This document shows, in pieces, positions 46,551 to 55,172 of a stretch of DNA of 64,000 nucleotides. The notes beneath the pieces were generated by a model. That model was given only the letters and a program-made list of their open reading frames with translations. It did not search any database and had not been told where the DNA came from. The translations under genes and the position numbers were made by a program. The stretch is from Haladaptatus litoreus. Lineage in GTDB: Archaea; Halobacteriota; Halobacteria; Halobacteriales; Haladaptataceae. The stretch lies in the NCBI RefSeq assembly GCF_900156425.1, contig NZ_FTNO01000002.1:416125-480124 (forward strand), given 5' to 3'. Positions within the stretch are counted from its first letter, which is position 1. Every line of letters starts with the position of its first letter.

Positions 46551-46877
46551 ATGAGTGGGTGGGAATCGGCAGGCGAGCGAATCGGCCGAAAACTCGGCGG
46601 CAAGATCGGTCGTGCGCTTGGTGAATGGTTGGGACAACAGTTCAACAGCGAAAATCACGAGGGGAGAGATATTTCCAAACAGAATAGTAGCGTCACCGGC
46701 GACAAGGCAGACACCAAAACCGCATCTGAAATGCCGAGCAGCAGGGAAGAACTGGAGGGGTTGTCGTACAGGGAACTCCAACAAGTCGCAAAGGAAGTCG
46801 GCGTCAAAGCGAACACCAAAAAGGATGAGATGGTCGAAAACGTCGCCGACGAGTTAGGTATCGACTCCGAAGCGTAG
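46551..46877 (+). CDS. Glycine-stripe protein 1 with SAP/Rho-N-like C-terminus
   Basis: A 108-residue protein. Residues 8-28 carry Gly at every fourth position (8, 12, 16, 20, 24, 28) with basic and hydrophobic residues between (GERIGRKLGGKIGRALGEWL). A flexible middle follows, then LSYRELQQVAKEVGVKANTK and the helix after it, resembling SAP or Rho N-terminal domains that bind nucleic acid. The GTG at 46530 (seven codons longer) is an alternative start coupled to a leader ORF. Function unknown. It shares its Gly stripe with the protein at 47530, so the two may be paralogues. Confidence 0.65.
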   Translation: MSGWESAGERIGRKLGGKIGRALGEWLGQQFNSENHEGRDISKQNSSVTGDKADTKTASEMPSSREELEGLSYRELQQVAKEVGVKANTKKDEMVENVADELGIDSEA

Positions 46878-46901
46878 GGCAACCCATCTGCCTGAACCTC
46901 C

Positions 46902-46914
46902 GACTAGTTATATA
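46902..46914 (+). promoter_or_regulatory. Possible TATA element for the gene at 46943
   Basis: A TTATATAC stretch lies about 30 nt before the ATG at 46943, so the second and third cluster genes could be transcribed from here. Confidence 0.45.
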
Positions 46915-46942
46915 CAGGAGAAGGTTGACAGGGTGTACACAG

Positions 46943-47533
46943 ATGAGGGGGGAGTCACGGCGGGATGGAGCGGTGACAGAGCTATCGTTCTCGGAACATC
47001 GACTACTGACGGATGGGGGTGAAGCTGAGGAAGAAACAAACGAAGAGGAAAAAGAAACCAACGAAGCGGAAGCACCGGACGAGGAAGGAGAATCCTCTAC
47101 AGATGAAGAATCTGAAGAGGAATCCGAGGACGAAGAAGAAGCAGAGGGAGAGGAGGAAGGGACGACTGTTCTCTATCTCGATTTGGAGGGGCTGTTTCTC
47201 AACCTCTTGGGACTCGAAGTAGACCTAAACGAGGTCGAACTGGATATTTCCGCCATTCCCCGTCCCGGTGGACTGCTTGGAAACCTACTCTCGGGGGTTG
47301 CAGGGTTGCTGGATAAAGGGCCGTTGAGCCGCCTTAGCGATGCAATATCAGGTTTCGAACTTCCGTCGATGCCCAAATTCGAACTCCCGTCGGTATCAGA
47401 TCTTCTACCGAGCGGCGGGGAAGGAGGTGGGATATCCAACATGGTCTACCGAATGATAAACGAAGTTCTGGATATGCTTCTTGAGGCGCTTGGAGACGAG
47501 GAATCTACTGACGAGGAGGCGAGTAACTCATGA
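46943..47533 (+). CDS. Acidic protein with LLGL/LLGNLL hydrophobic motif
   Basis: A 196-residue protein. Residues about 30-75 are almost pure Glu/Asp/Ser/Thr. Then VLYLDLEGLFLNLLGLEVDL, continuing NEVELDISAIPRPGGLLGNL, a hydrophobic motif I have seen in other haloarchaeal and bacterial surface proteins, usually with Cys after LLGNLL; here it is Ser. A C-terminal hydrophobic helix (MVYRMINEVLDMLLEALG) follows. No signal peptide is seen. The ATG at 46943 has AGTTATATAC about 33 nt upstream. It overlaps the next gene by four bases. Confidence 0.65.
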   Translation: MRGESRRDGAVTELSFSEHRLLTDGGEAEEETNEEEKETNEAEAPDEEGESSTDEESEEESEDEEEAEGEEEGTTVLYLDLEGLFLNLLGLEVDLNEVELDISAIPRPGGLLGNLLSGVAGLLDKGPLSRLSDAISGFELPSMPKFELPSVSDLLPSGGEGGGISNMVYRMINEVLDMLLEALGDEESTDEEASNS

Positions 47534-47988
47534 GTGAAAAAGAAAAAACACAGGAAAAACTCTCCCAACTGACCGACCAGTTGGGACTCGGTGGCAGTAG
47601 TGATGACGACGATTCCGAACTCCTCGATTCGGTTCCGACGCCGACACCCGGAACGGACAAACTGGGTTCGCTCGGCGAAAAACTGGGTCGCCGCCTCGGT
47701 GCTATCCTCGGCCGACGAATCGGGACAAAGGTCGGAAATCTACTGTCCGAATCGAGGTCGAAGAGTGAGAACGGAAATGGCGAGGAGAAAGAATCGGAGG
47801 AGAGCGAGCAGGAAGAAGGCGAAAGTGAGGAAGAAACGAGCGAAGAGGAAACCGAGGAGGAAGGTGAAGAAGCAGGAGAGGAAGAAGACGAAGGAGGCCC
47901 ATCCCTCGAAGAGATGTCGGACGAGGAACTACAGTCGCTTGCGACTGACCTGCAAGAACAACTCAGACAGCGGTCTGAGTCGGGGTAA
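47530..47988 (+). CDS. Glycine-stripe protein 2, acidic
   Basis: A 152-residue protein. Residues 49-69 have Gly at 49, 53, 57, 61, 65 and 69 (GEKLGRRLGAILGRRIGTKV), the same i+4 stripe as the protein at 46551, in a basic context. A Ser/Glu-only region of about 45 residues and a short C-terminal helix (LEEMSDEELQSLATDLQEQL) follow, similar in position to the other protein's tail. The start overlaps the preceding stop (ATGA). Function unknown; a pore-forming, membrane-bending or filament role for the Gly face is speculation. Confidence 0.65.
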   Translation: MSEKEKTQEKLSQLTDQLGLGGSSDDDDSELLDSVPTPTPGTDKLGSLGEKLGRRLGAILGRRIGTKVGNLLSESRSKSENGNGEEKESEESEQEEGESEEETSEEETEEEGEEAGEEEDEGGPSLEEMSDEELQSLATDLQEQLRQRSESG

Positions 47989-48141
47989 ACTCGAATCGAA
48001 CGAAGGTCGGGATTATTTTCATCGGTAGTCAGTTGGGCAGTGGAGTTCGAGAATAGCACTGAAATCGAATAACCGCCGTTATCTCCGGCCCGAGAGGCGA
48101 CCAAATCACGTCCTACAGGTCAACTGCATAACCGAACCCAC

Positions 48142-48147
48142 TTTATT
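48142..48147 (+). promoter_or_regulatory. TATA element for ileS
   Basis: TTTATT is about 25 nt before the ileS ATG at 48170, supporting that start over a TTG eight codons upstream. Confidence 0.5.
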
Positions 48148-48169
48148 GTCGGGGGCACTCACATCGCAC

Positions 48170-51100
48170 ATGAGTAGATTCGCGGAAGTAAACGACCAGT
48201 ACGAACCCGATTCGGTCGAAGACCGGGTGTTCGACTACTGGGACGAGGTGGACGCCTACGAGAAAACGAAGGCGAACCGGGAGGGCGCGGAACGATTCTT
48301 CTTCGTTGACGGCCCACCGTACACCTCCGGGGCGGCGCACATGGGAACGACGTGGAACAAGTCGCTGAAGGACGCCTACATCCGGTACCTGCGGATGTCG
48401 GGCTACGACGTGACCGACCGCCCGGGCTACGACATGCACGGCCTCCCCATCGAGACGAAAGTCGAGGAGAAGATGGGCTTCGAGAACAAGAAAGACATCG
48501 AAGAGTTCGGGATGGAGAACTTCATCGAGGAGTGCAAGGAGTTCGCCGACGAGCAGCTCGACGGCCTCCAGAACGACTTCAAATCCTTCGGTGTCTGGAT
48601 GGATTGGGACAACCCCTATAAAACGGTCAGCCCCGAATACATGGAAGCCGCGTGGTGGGGCTTCCAGCAGGCCCACGAACGCGGATTGGTGGAACAGGGC
48701 AAACGTTCCATCAGTCAGTGTCCGCGCTGTGAAACCGCCATCGCCAACAACGAGGTCGAATACGAAGACGTGGACGACCCGTCGATCTACGTGAAGTTCC
48801 CGCTGAAAGACGAGGACGGAAGCCTCGTCATCTGGACGACGACACCGTGGACGGTTCCGGCGAACACCTTTGTCGCCGTCGATGCGGAAGGCACCTACGC
48901 GAAAGTCGAGGCGACCAAAGACGGCGAGAGCGAGACGCTCTACGTCGGCGAACCGAAGGTCGAGGAAGTCCTCAAAGAAGGACGCTACGACGACTACGAA
49001 GTCGTTGCCGAACTCACCGGCGAAGAACTGCTCGGCTGGGAGTACGAACATCCACTGGACGACGAAGTACCGGAACACCCGAGCGGCGAAGGCACGCTCC
49101 AAGTGTACGAAGCCGATTACGTCGAAGTCGATGGCGACGGTACCGGACTCGTCCACTCCGCACCCGGCCACGGTGAGGAGGACTTCAACCGCGGGACGGA
49201 ACTCGGTCTGGACGTTTTCTGTCCCGTCGGCGGCGACGGCGTTTACGGAAAAGCAGGTGGCAAATACGAGGGACAGTTCGTCAAGGACGCCGACGATGAA
49301 ATCATGGCCGACCTCGAATCGGAAGGCCACCTCCTCGCATCGGGCACCGTCCACCACAGTTATGGCCACTGCTGGCGGTGTGACACGGGCATCCTGCAAA
49401 TCGTCACCGACCAGTGGTTCATCACGGTGACGGACATCAAGGATGAACTTCTCGACAACATCGAGGACAGCGAGTGGCATCCACAGGAGGCCCGCGACGA
49501 GCGGTTCTACAACTTCGTGGAGAACTCGCCGGACTGGAACGTTTCGCGCCAGCGTTACTGGGGTGTGCCAATCCCAATCTGGGCGCCGGAAAATTGGGAT
49601 GGCGACATGAGCAACGTCGTGGTCGTCGGCACGCGCGAGGAGTTAGCTGAAGCGGTCGACCAAGACGTTGACCCCGAGGAAGTTGACCTCCACCGACCGA
49701 CGGTTGACGACCTGACCATCACGAGAGACGGCACGACTTACACCCGCGTTCCGGACGTGTTCGACGTGTGGCTCGATTCTTCCGTCGCGTCGTGGGGGAC
49801 GCTCGATTACCCCAGCAACGAGGAGGACTTCGAGGAACTGTGGCCCGCCGACCTCATCATGGAGGCCCACGACCAGACCCGCGGTTGGTTCTGGTCGCAA
49901 CTCGGCATGGGTACCGCCGCACTCGGCGACGTGCCATACGACGACGTGCTGATGCACGGATGGGCACTCGCGGAAGACGGGCGCAAGATGTCGAAATCCA
50001 TCGGGAACATCGTCGCCCCAGAGGAGGCAATCGAGCGCCACGGGGCAGACCCGATGCGTCTGTTCCTGCTCTCGCAGAACCCACAGGGTGAGGATATGCG
50101 ATTCTCGTGGGACGAGATGCAGAACATGCAGCGGAGCCTCAACATCCTCTGGAACGTGTTCCGGTTCCCGCTCCCCTACATGCGGTTGGACGACTTCGAC
50201 CCGGACGCAATCGATGTCAAAGACGCCGAAACCGAACTCGTGGACGAATGGGTTCTATCGCGGCTTCAGAGCGTGACCGCCGAGATGACCGAGCAGTGGG
50301 ACGACTACCGCCAAGACCGCGCGCTTCGCGCACTACTCGACTTCGTCGTGGAAGACGTGTCGCGGTTCTACATTCAGGTCGTCCGTGAACGAATGTGGGA
50401 AGAAGAGGACAGTGAAAGCAAACAGGCCGCCTACGCGACGTTCCACCACGTCCTGAAGACGGTGGTCGCCCTGCTCTCCCCCTTCGCTCCCTTCGTCAGC
50501 GAGAAAATCTACCAGACCCTTACGGGCGACGAGGGCGAGGACAGCGTCCACATGCTCGACTGGCCCGAAGTCGACGAGTTTTGGCACGACGAGGAGATGG
50601 AGGCCGACGTGGCAGTGCTTCGCGCCGTCGAGGAAGCGGGCGCGAACGCCCGCCAGCAGGCCGAGCGAAAACTTCGCTGGCCCGTCTCACGAATCGTGGT
50701 GGACGCGCGAGACGACTCAGTCGTCCGCGCGGTCGAAAACCACGGTGACTTGCTGGCAGACCGCCTGAACGCCCGCGAAGTCGAACTCGTCTCGCCCGAC
50801 GAAGGCTGGGGCGAACTGGCCTACAGCGCCGAGGCGGATATGAGCGTTCTCGGCCCGGCCTTCGGCGGCGATGCAGGGAAAGTCATGAACGCGCTCAACG
50901 AGGCCCGCGTCTCCGATGCGAGTCTCGCGGAACTCGAAGATGCAGTCGCGGATGCACTCGGCGAGAAAGTCGAACTTGACGACGAGATGGTCGAGTTCGT
51001 CACCCAGACGCCGGACGACGTGAGCGGCACGTCCTTCGACGTGAACGGCGACCAACTCGGCGTCGTCTACGTCGATACGACGCTCACGGAAGACATCGAG

Positions 51101-51367
51101 AGCGAGGGCTACGCCCGCGAAGTCATCCGGCGCGTACAGGAGATGCGAAAGGAGATGGACCTCGATATCGAGGAGGAAATCCGCCTCGAACTCGACGTTC
51201 ACGACGACCGAGTAGCTGACTTCGTCGAAGACCACATGGAACTCGTGACAGACGAAGTTCGCGCAGAAAGCGTCGGCAAAGTCGAAGACGGTCACCGTAA
51301 AGAGTGGGATGTCGAAGGCGTCACGATGACGATTGCAATCGTGCCGCTGGCTGAAGCGGAAGTGTAG
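48170..51367 (+). CDS. ileS: Isoleucyl-tRNA synthetase
   Basis: A 1065-residue class I synthetase. HIGH equivalent: PPYTSGAAHMGTTWNK; KMSKS: GRKMSKSIGN; zinc-type CPRCETAIANNEVEY; editing region TTTPWTVPANTFVAVD; anticodon-binding and C-terminal domains intact. Normal family length. The ATG at 48170 follows a TATA element. Confidence 0.98.
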   Translation: MSRFAEVNDQYEPDSVEDRVFDYWDEVDAYEKTKANREGAERFFFVDGPPYTSGAAHMGTTWNKSLKDAYIRYLRMSGYDVTDRPGYDMHGLPIETKVEEKMGFENKKDIEEFGMENFIEECKEFADEQLDGLQNDFKSFGVWMDWDNPYKTVSPEYMEAAWWGFQQAHERGLVEQGKRSISQCPRCETAIANNEVEYEDVDDPSIYVKFPLKDEDGSLVIWTTTPWTVPANTFVAVDAEGTYAKVEATKDGESETLYVGEPKVEEVLKEGRYDDYEVVAELTGEELLGWEYEHPLDDEVPEHPSGEGTLQVYEADYVEVDGDGTGLVHSAPGHGEEDFNRGTELGLDVFCPVGGDGVYGKAGGKYEGQFVKDADDEIMADLESEGHLLASGTVHHSYGHCWRCDTGILQIVTDQWFITVTDIKDELLDNIEDSEWHPQEARDERFYNFVENSPDWNVSRQRYWGVPIPIWAPENWDGDMSNVVVVGTREELAEAVDQDVDPEEVDLHRPTVDDLTITRDGTTYTRVPDVFDVWLDSSVASWGTLDYPSNEEDFEELWPADLIMEAHDQTRGWFWSQLGMGTAALGDVPYDDVLMHGWALAEDGRKMSKSIGNIVAPEEAIERHGADPMRLFLLSQNPQGEDMRFSWDEMQNMQRSLNILWNVFRFPLPYMRLDDFDPDAIDVKDAETELVDEWVLSRLQSVTAEMTEQWDDYRQDRALRALLDFVVEDVSRFYIQVVRERMWEEEDSESKQAAYATFHHVLKTVVALLSPFAPFVSEKIYQTLTGDEGEDSVHMLDWPEVDEFWHDEEMEADVAVLRAVEEAGANARQQAERKLRWPVSRIVVDARDDSVVRAVENHGDLLADRLNAREVELVSPDEGWGELAYSAEADMSVLGPAFGGDAGKVMNALNEARVSDASLAELEDAVADALGEKVELDDEMVEFVTQTPDDVSGTSFDVNGDQLGVVYVDTTLTEDIESEGYAREVIRRVQEMRKEMDLDIEEEIRLELDVHDDRVADFVEDHMELVTDEVRAESVGKVEDGHRKEWDVEGVTMTIAIVPLAEAEV

Positions 51368-51511
51368 AGGTCTGGCGGAAGCGGCAATCCATATCGTTCC
51401 GAACCCTTTCGTATCAATATTATTGAATTATCCGGAATAATCATCATTGAGTGGTTCGGAAAGCCTCTTCCAGTAAGAAAAGATACCTCATGGTCACAGG
51501 ATTATACAACA

Positions 51512-53605
51512 ATGAATATCGAACCGCTTGTGGGCGAATCTGGAGTCGAACTCACTGACCCGATTCGAAAAGCTCGGTTCGTGCTTCGAACGCCAGCACC
51601 AGTTTCGCCGACGCTGGTTGATACGGAAGCGCTCGACTTCCCGGTCGAAACGGCTGTCGAGATGCAAACGTCGGCTATCAACAGTCCACGGCGGCGGGGA
51701 ATTTTCATTCGAGACACGGACGGGTCGCTTCGCTTCGAGAGCGCCGGAGACGACGATACGGCGCGTCTCCCAGATGACGAATATATCGTCGAGTTCGGCA
51801 ACGCACCGATGAAGGTGTACTTTTCAGTGTCGAGTTCGATACGGTTCCAACGAACTGATTCAGGGTCAACGCTGTCGTTCGACGGGAGCAGTCGGGTGAT
51901 TCTCGGCATTCGGTCAACAACGCGGAAGCCCGCTGGAACCATCACGGTCACTAACGACCCTGACGACATCATGCGGGCACTGTCACTACTTGGGTCGTTG
52001 TTGAAAACGACCAGCCCCGAGCGGTCGTACCCATCGCGCCGGGGACATCCGCCGCTTATCGAGCGTGGTGAGCAGTTCCACGTCTCATCCGCGATTGAAC
52101 CGGGAGAATCGGAAACGACGCTCGTTCTTCCACCAGAGCTGGAGTATCTGTATCCTGCAACACCGCTTGCGTACTATCTCAACTCCTCGGTTGTCTCGGG
52201 AACCCAGCCACGACTCATCGCTGGTGATTTCGAATACGAATTAGATGGCAAGGATGGGTACGAACGAACAGTTGAACATGTCCTTCAGAAAGTCTTCTTT
52301 TTGGAGTGTCTGACCCGGATAGATGGATTTTATCCCATCACGCTCCACGAACGAGAGTTGGTTGAGCCACGGGTGTCGCTTGATTTCGATTCGCTTTTCG
52401 ACGCACCGTTGGAAGCCCGGCTTCCTGCGTATCTCGATGTGCCGTTTGCTGCGCTCGAACATGCCATTTCACCGTGGCATCAGGTCATCGACATGGTGCC
52501 AACAACCGAGAACGTCCAGATACTTCCGTTCGTAGCCGATAAACTCGCGTTCGTTCGGATGGCACAGACGCCAAATGGAGGGAAGCCAAAAGCACAGCGA
52601 CCAGAAACGCTTCAAGACTTTTTGCGAGAATCGACTCCCCAGATGGATGTTGGTACGAAGACGCCCCCAAACATATTCGAAATGGACGGGGAACCCGATG
52701 CGTTACAGCATGCATGGGTCGGCCCGGGGTATCCATACCAGCGGAGCAAACTGACATATGAAAGTCTGTACGCGAGTGCAATGAACAAACAAGGGGACAA
52801 CAGAGCCGCGACAGCGACGATTTCCGTGACCATCGTCTGTAACGACCCATCGATGCAGAGTGAAAGCCATGTTGCCCGCTACTACAACCTCCGTGACCTC
52901 CCACGATTCGATGTTTCCATCTATCATCAAATCACGAAAGAGAAGTTACGTGACCATCTCACCACGCAGACGGATTTTTTCCATTACATCGGCCATATCT
53001 CGGATGATGGCATCAAATGCGAGGATGGCTATCTAGACGCCCGAACTATCTCGAATATAGACGCCACAACGTTCCTTCTCAATGCGTGTAGTTCCTATGT
53101 GCAAGGAAGGACGCTCGTCGAGCGTGGCGCAGTCGCAGGTGCCGTGACCCTCTCCAAAATCGGAAACACCACCGCGACGAAGGTCGGTCAGTCGTTCGTT
53201 CGAATGCTGAGTACGGGGTTCTCGGTTCAGACAGCACTATCACTGATTCATCGATATTTCTTGACAGGCTACAACTACACCGCAATCGGTGATGGGGACG
53301 CAACACTCTGTCAGAGCGAAAGCGGAGTCGTTCATCGTTTGGTCATCGAATCCGCCGATAGTGGCTGTTTCAACATCAGAATTGACACATTCGTAAATAA
53401 CTATTTCCAGCAAGGGTCGTTTGTGGAACTGTCTGCGGAGAAAGAAGCGCGGTACCATTTGCCCGGTGGGGAAACTACGACCGTTGAACTGTCACCCACA
53501 GAACTGAATGACTTTTTCAGCAAAAAACCAATGCCGGTCGAAATCGACGGCGATCTGTATTGGAGCGATGAAATCTCGGCGGATGACGTAGCGGAAGTGC
53601 TGTAG
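51512..53605 (+). CDS. CHAT-domain caspase-like protease
   Basis: A 697-residue protein. The C-terminal ~220 residues carry a CHAT (clan CD) pattern: HYIGHISDDG with catalytic His495, FLLNACSSYVQGRTLVERGA with Cys526, then VAGAVTLSKIGNTTATKVGQ and a GDGDATLCQ end, like the G-D-P tail of CHAT domains. The N-terminal ~450 residues are beta-rich and unfamiliar, with no TPR repeats. Family members cleave protein partners in defence or cell-death pathways; here no partner gene is adjacent (ileS upstream, prs convergent). Sequence composition is less G/C-rich than its neighbours, which may mean lateral gain. A possible TATA element (AAGATACC) is about 28 nt before the ATG. Confidence 0.82.
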   Translation: MNIEPLVGESGVELTDPIRKARFVLRTPAPVSPTLVDTEALDFPVETAVEMQTSAINSPRRRGIFIRDTDGSLRFESAGDDDTARLPDDEYIVEFGNAPMKVYFSVSSSIRFQRTDSGSTLSFDGSSRVILGIRSTTRKPAGTITVTNDPDDIMRALSLLGSLLKTTSPERSYPSRRGHPPLIERGEQFHVSSAIEPGESETTLVLPPELEYLYPATPLAYYLNSSVVSGTQPRLIAGDFEYELDGKDGYERTVEHVLQKVFFLECLTRIDGFYPITLHERELVEPRVSLDFDSLFDAPLEARLPAYLDVPFAALEHAISPWHQVIDMVPTTENVQILPFVADKLAFVRMAQTPNGGKPKAQRPETLQDFLRESTPQMDVGTKTPPNIFEMDGEPDALQHAWVGPGYPYQRSKLTYESLYASAMNKQGDNRAATATISVTIVCNDPSMQSESHVARYYNLRDLPRFDVSIYHQITKEKLRDHLTTQTDFFHYIGHISDDGIKCEDGYLDARTISNIDATTFLLNACSSYVQGRTLVERGAVAGAVTLSKIGNTTATKVGQSFVRMLSTGFSVQTALSLIHRYFLTGYNYTAIGDGDATLCQSESGVVHRLVIESADSGCFNIRIDTFVNNYFQQGSFVELSAEKEARYHLPGGETTTVELSPTELNDFFSKKPMPVEIDGDLYWSDEISADDVAEVL

Positions 53606-53606
53606 A

Positions 53607-54455
53607 TTACAGCGCGTCGGCGATGGCAGGTGCAACCGACACCTGACTCACTGCTCGTTCGATAGTGTCCGTGCCGTACACAGCCTCAACGCCCGCTTTT
53701 GCGAGTTTCGTTCGAGCATTTCGTGCTAACATCGGGTGAACGCAGGTGACGAACACGCGACCGACATCCCGGTTCTGGAGAAGGGAAACAGCCTCGCTCA
53801 TGGTCGAACCGGTGGCGATGATGTCGTCGGTGATGACCACGTCTCGCCCGGTCACGTCGGTATCGCTCGGCGTCATTTCGACCTCGGTTCCGGAGAGTCG
53901 TTTCTTCTCGAAGTAATCCGTAACGCCGCGGCCATACGTGGCCTGCACCGTGTCGGCGATGTCGAGCGCGCCTTCGTCCGGTGAGAGGAAAACCGGTTCC
54001 GTCAGGTCGTCGGGGAGCGGGTCGGCAAGTCGGCCTGCGGCGTCCACGGGTTCAGCGGGTACGTCAAAAAAGTCACAGACGGCAGTTTCGTGGGGATTGA
54101 CCGTCAGCACACGGTCGGTTCCGGTGCTGATTGCGCGGGCGACTGCGCGAGAGGAAATCGGCTGGCCGCGCTCGAACGTCTTATCCTGCCGGGCGTAGCC
54201 CATGTAGGGGAGGACGGTGACGACTTCCTCGGCACCCCATTCGCGGACAGCGTCCTGTAGTTGCAGCAGTTCGAGGTGAGCGTCGCTAGAAATCGTCGAA
54301 GCGACGATGATAGCACGGGTATCCTCGAATCCGGGGGCGCTGGCGAGCAGTTCGCCGTCCGGAAACGACCGATACTCCACGGACGCGAGCGATTCGTCCA
54401 TTTCGTCGGCGAGTGTGGCCGCCAACGACTGGGAGGCAGACCCACTGAGTATCAT
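53607..54455 (-). CDS. prs: Ribose-phosphate pyrophosphokinase
   Basis: A 282-residue enzyme that makes PRPP from ribose 5-phosphate and ATP. The PRPP-binding motif is DDIIATGSTMSEA, with YARQDKTFERGQPISSRAVA and FLSPDEGALDIAD as further signatures. Its product feeds Upp and the histidine pathway gene hisI further along. The ATG at 54453-54455 is supported by TTTAAA centred about 25 nt upstream on the minus strand. Confidence 0.96.
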   Translation of the reverse strand: MILSGSASQSLAATLADEMDESLASVEYRSFPDGELLASAPGFEDTRAIIVASTISSDAHLELLQLQDAVREWGAEEVVTVLPYMGYARQDKTFERGQPISSRAVARAISTGTDRVLTVNPHETAVCDFFDVPAEPVDAAGRLADPLPDDLTEPVFLSPDEGALDIADTVQATYGRGVTDYFEKKRLSGTEVEMTPSDTDVTGRDVVITDDIIATGSTMSEAVSLLQNRDVGRVFVTCVHPMLARNARTKLAKAGVEAVYGTDTIERAVSQVSVAPAIADAL

Positions 54456-54477
54456 ACGAGAAGACTGGATACCCCCG

Positions 54478-54483
54478 TTTAAA
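54478..54483 (-). promoter_or_regulatory. TATA element for prs
   Basis: TTTAAA is centred about 25 nt before the prs ATG, giving a leaderless mRNA. Confidence 0.5.
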
Positions 54484-54639
54484 CCCGTTTTCACTCGGAG
54501 CGAAGGGCGACAAATCCATCTCGAATCACGAAGTCGCTCTGGAACCGTTCTAACAAATATATTTCAGTTGGTAGTGGTTCTTATACATATATAAAGACAA
54601 GAGTATATTATTTATGGAGTAAAGTAGTACTGTCGGACA

Positions 54640-55140
54640 ATGGTTTCGGTAACTCGGCTCAGTATCGACGTATCGCGGTCGGTGGACGAATCCGACCTCA
54701 CGCCCGCCGAGACGGGTATTTTGAACCTGCTCGCAGAAGGTCGTTGCACGCCCGCATACGTCGCTACCGAACTTGCAGTCGGAGCAAATACAGCCAGAAA
54801 GACGCTCGACGGATTGCGGGAACTCGGACTCGTATCGAAGCCTTATCGCGGTCTGTACGAACTTCGCCTCGAAAATCCCGAGCGTGCCGATAGCTCGAAA
54901 TACAGAACGACGGAAACGCTCCTCATCGACGTTCCATTCGAAGATGACGAGTTCACGCCGAGTGAACGAGGCGTCCTCAATCTCCTCTCGGAAGGACGGG
55001 CGATACCGGCCTATCTCGCACAGGAACTCGGTGTCACCCAAGAGTGTGTCAAAGACCGCCTCCGTGACCTCACCCGACTCGGACTCGTGCGAAAAGTACA
55101 CCGCGGACTGTACGAACTCGATACGAATCGGCGGGCTTGA
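54640..55140 (+). CDS. Tandem winged-helix protein (internal duplication)
   Basis: A 166-residue protein made of two similar winged-helix units. Unit 1 is near residues 19-75 (LTPAETGILNLLAEGRCTPA, ending GLVSKPYRGLYEL) and unit 2 near 104-160 (FTPSERGVLNLLSEGRAIPA, ending GLVRKVHRGLYEL). Both share the order helix-turn-helix then RGLYEL wing. Likely DNA-binding, with one polypeptide able to replace a dimer. Target unknown. TATATTATTTAT upstream (54604-54615) fits the ATG at 54640. Confidence 0.78.
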   Translation: MVSVTRLSIDVSRSVDESDLTPAETGILNLLAEGRCTPAYVATELAVGANTARKTLDGLRELGLVSKPYRGLYELRLENPERADSSKYRTTETLLIDVPFEDDEFTPSERGVLNLLSEGRAIPAYLAQELGVTQECVKDRLRDLTRLGLVRKVHRGLYELDTNRRA

Positions 55141-55172
55141 TGTCGATTATCGCTGTCGACAGTGAATGTGAA

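Noticed and set aside
46943-47533. Gas vesicle or S-layer protein call
   Set aside because: No GvpA-like segment and no signal peptide; the LLGNLL motif alone does not support either.
48143-49480. 445-codon ORF opposite ileS
   Set aside because: Entirely within ileS on the other strand, with Val/Arg/Phe-rich composition typical of antisense frames in high-G/C genes.
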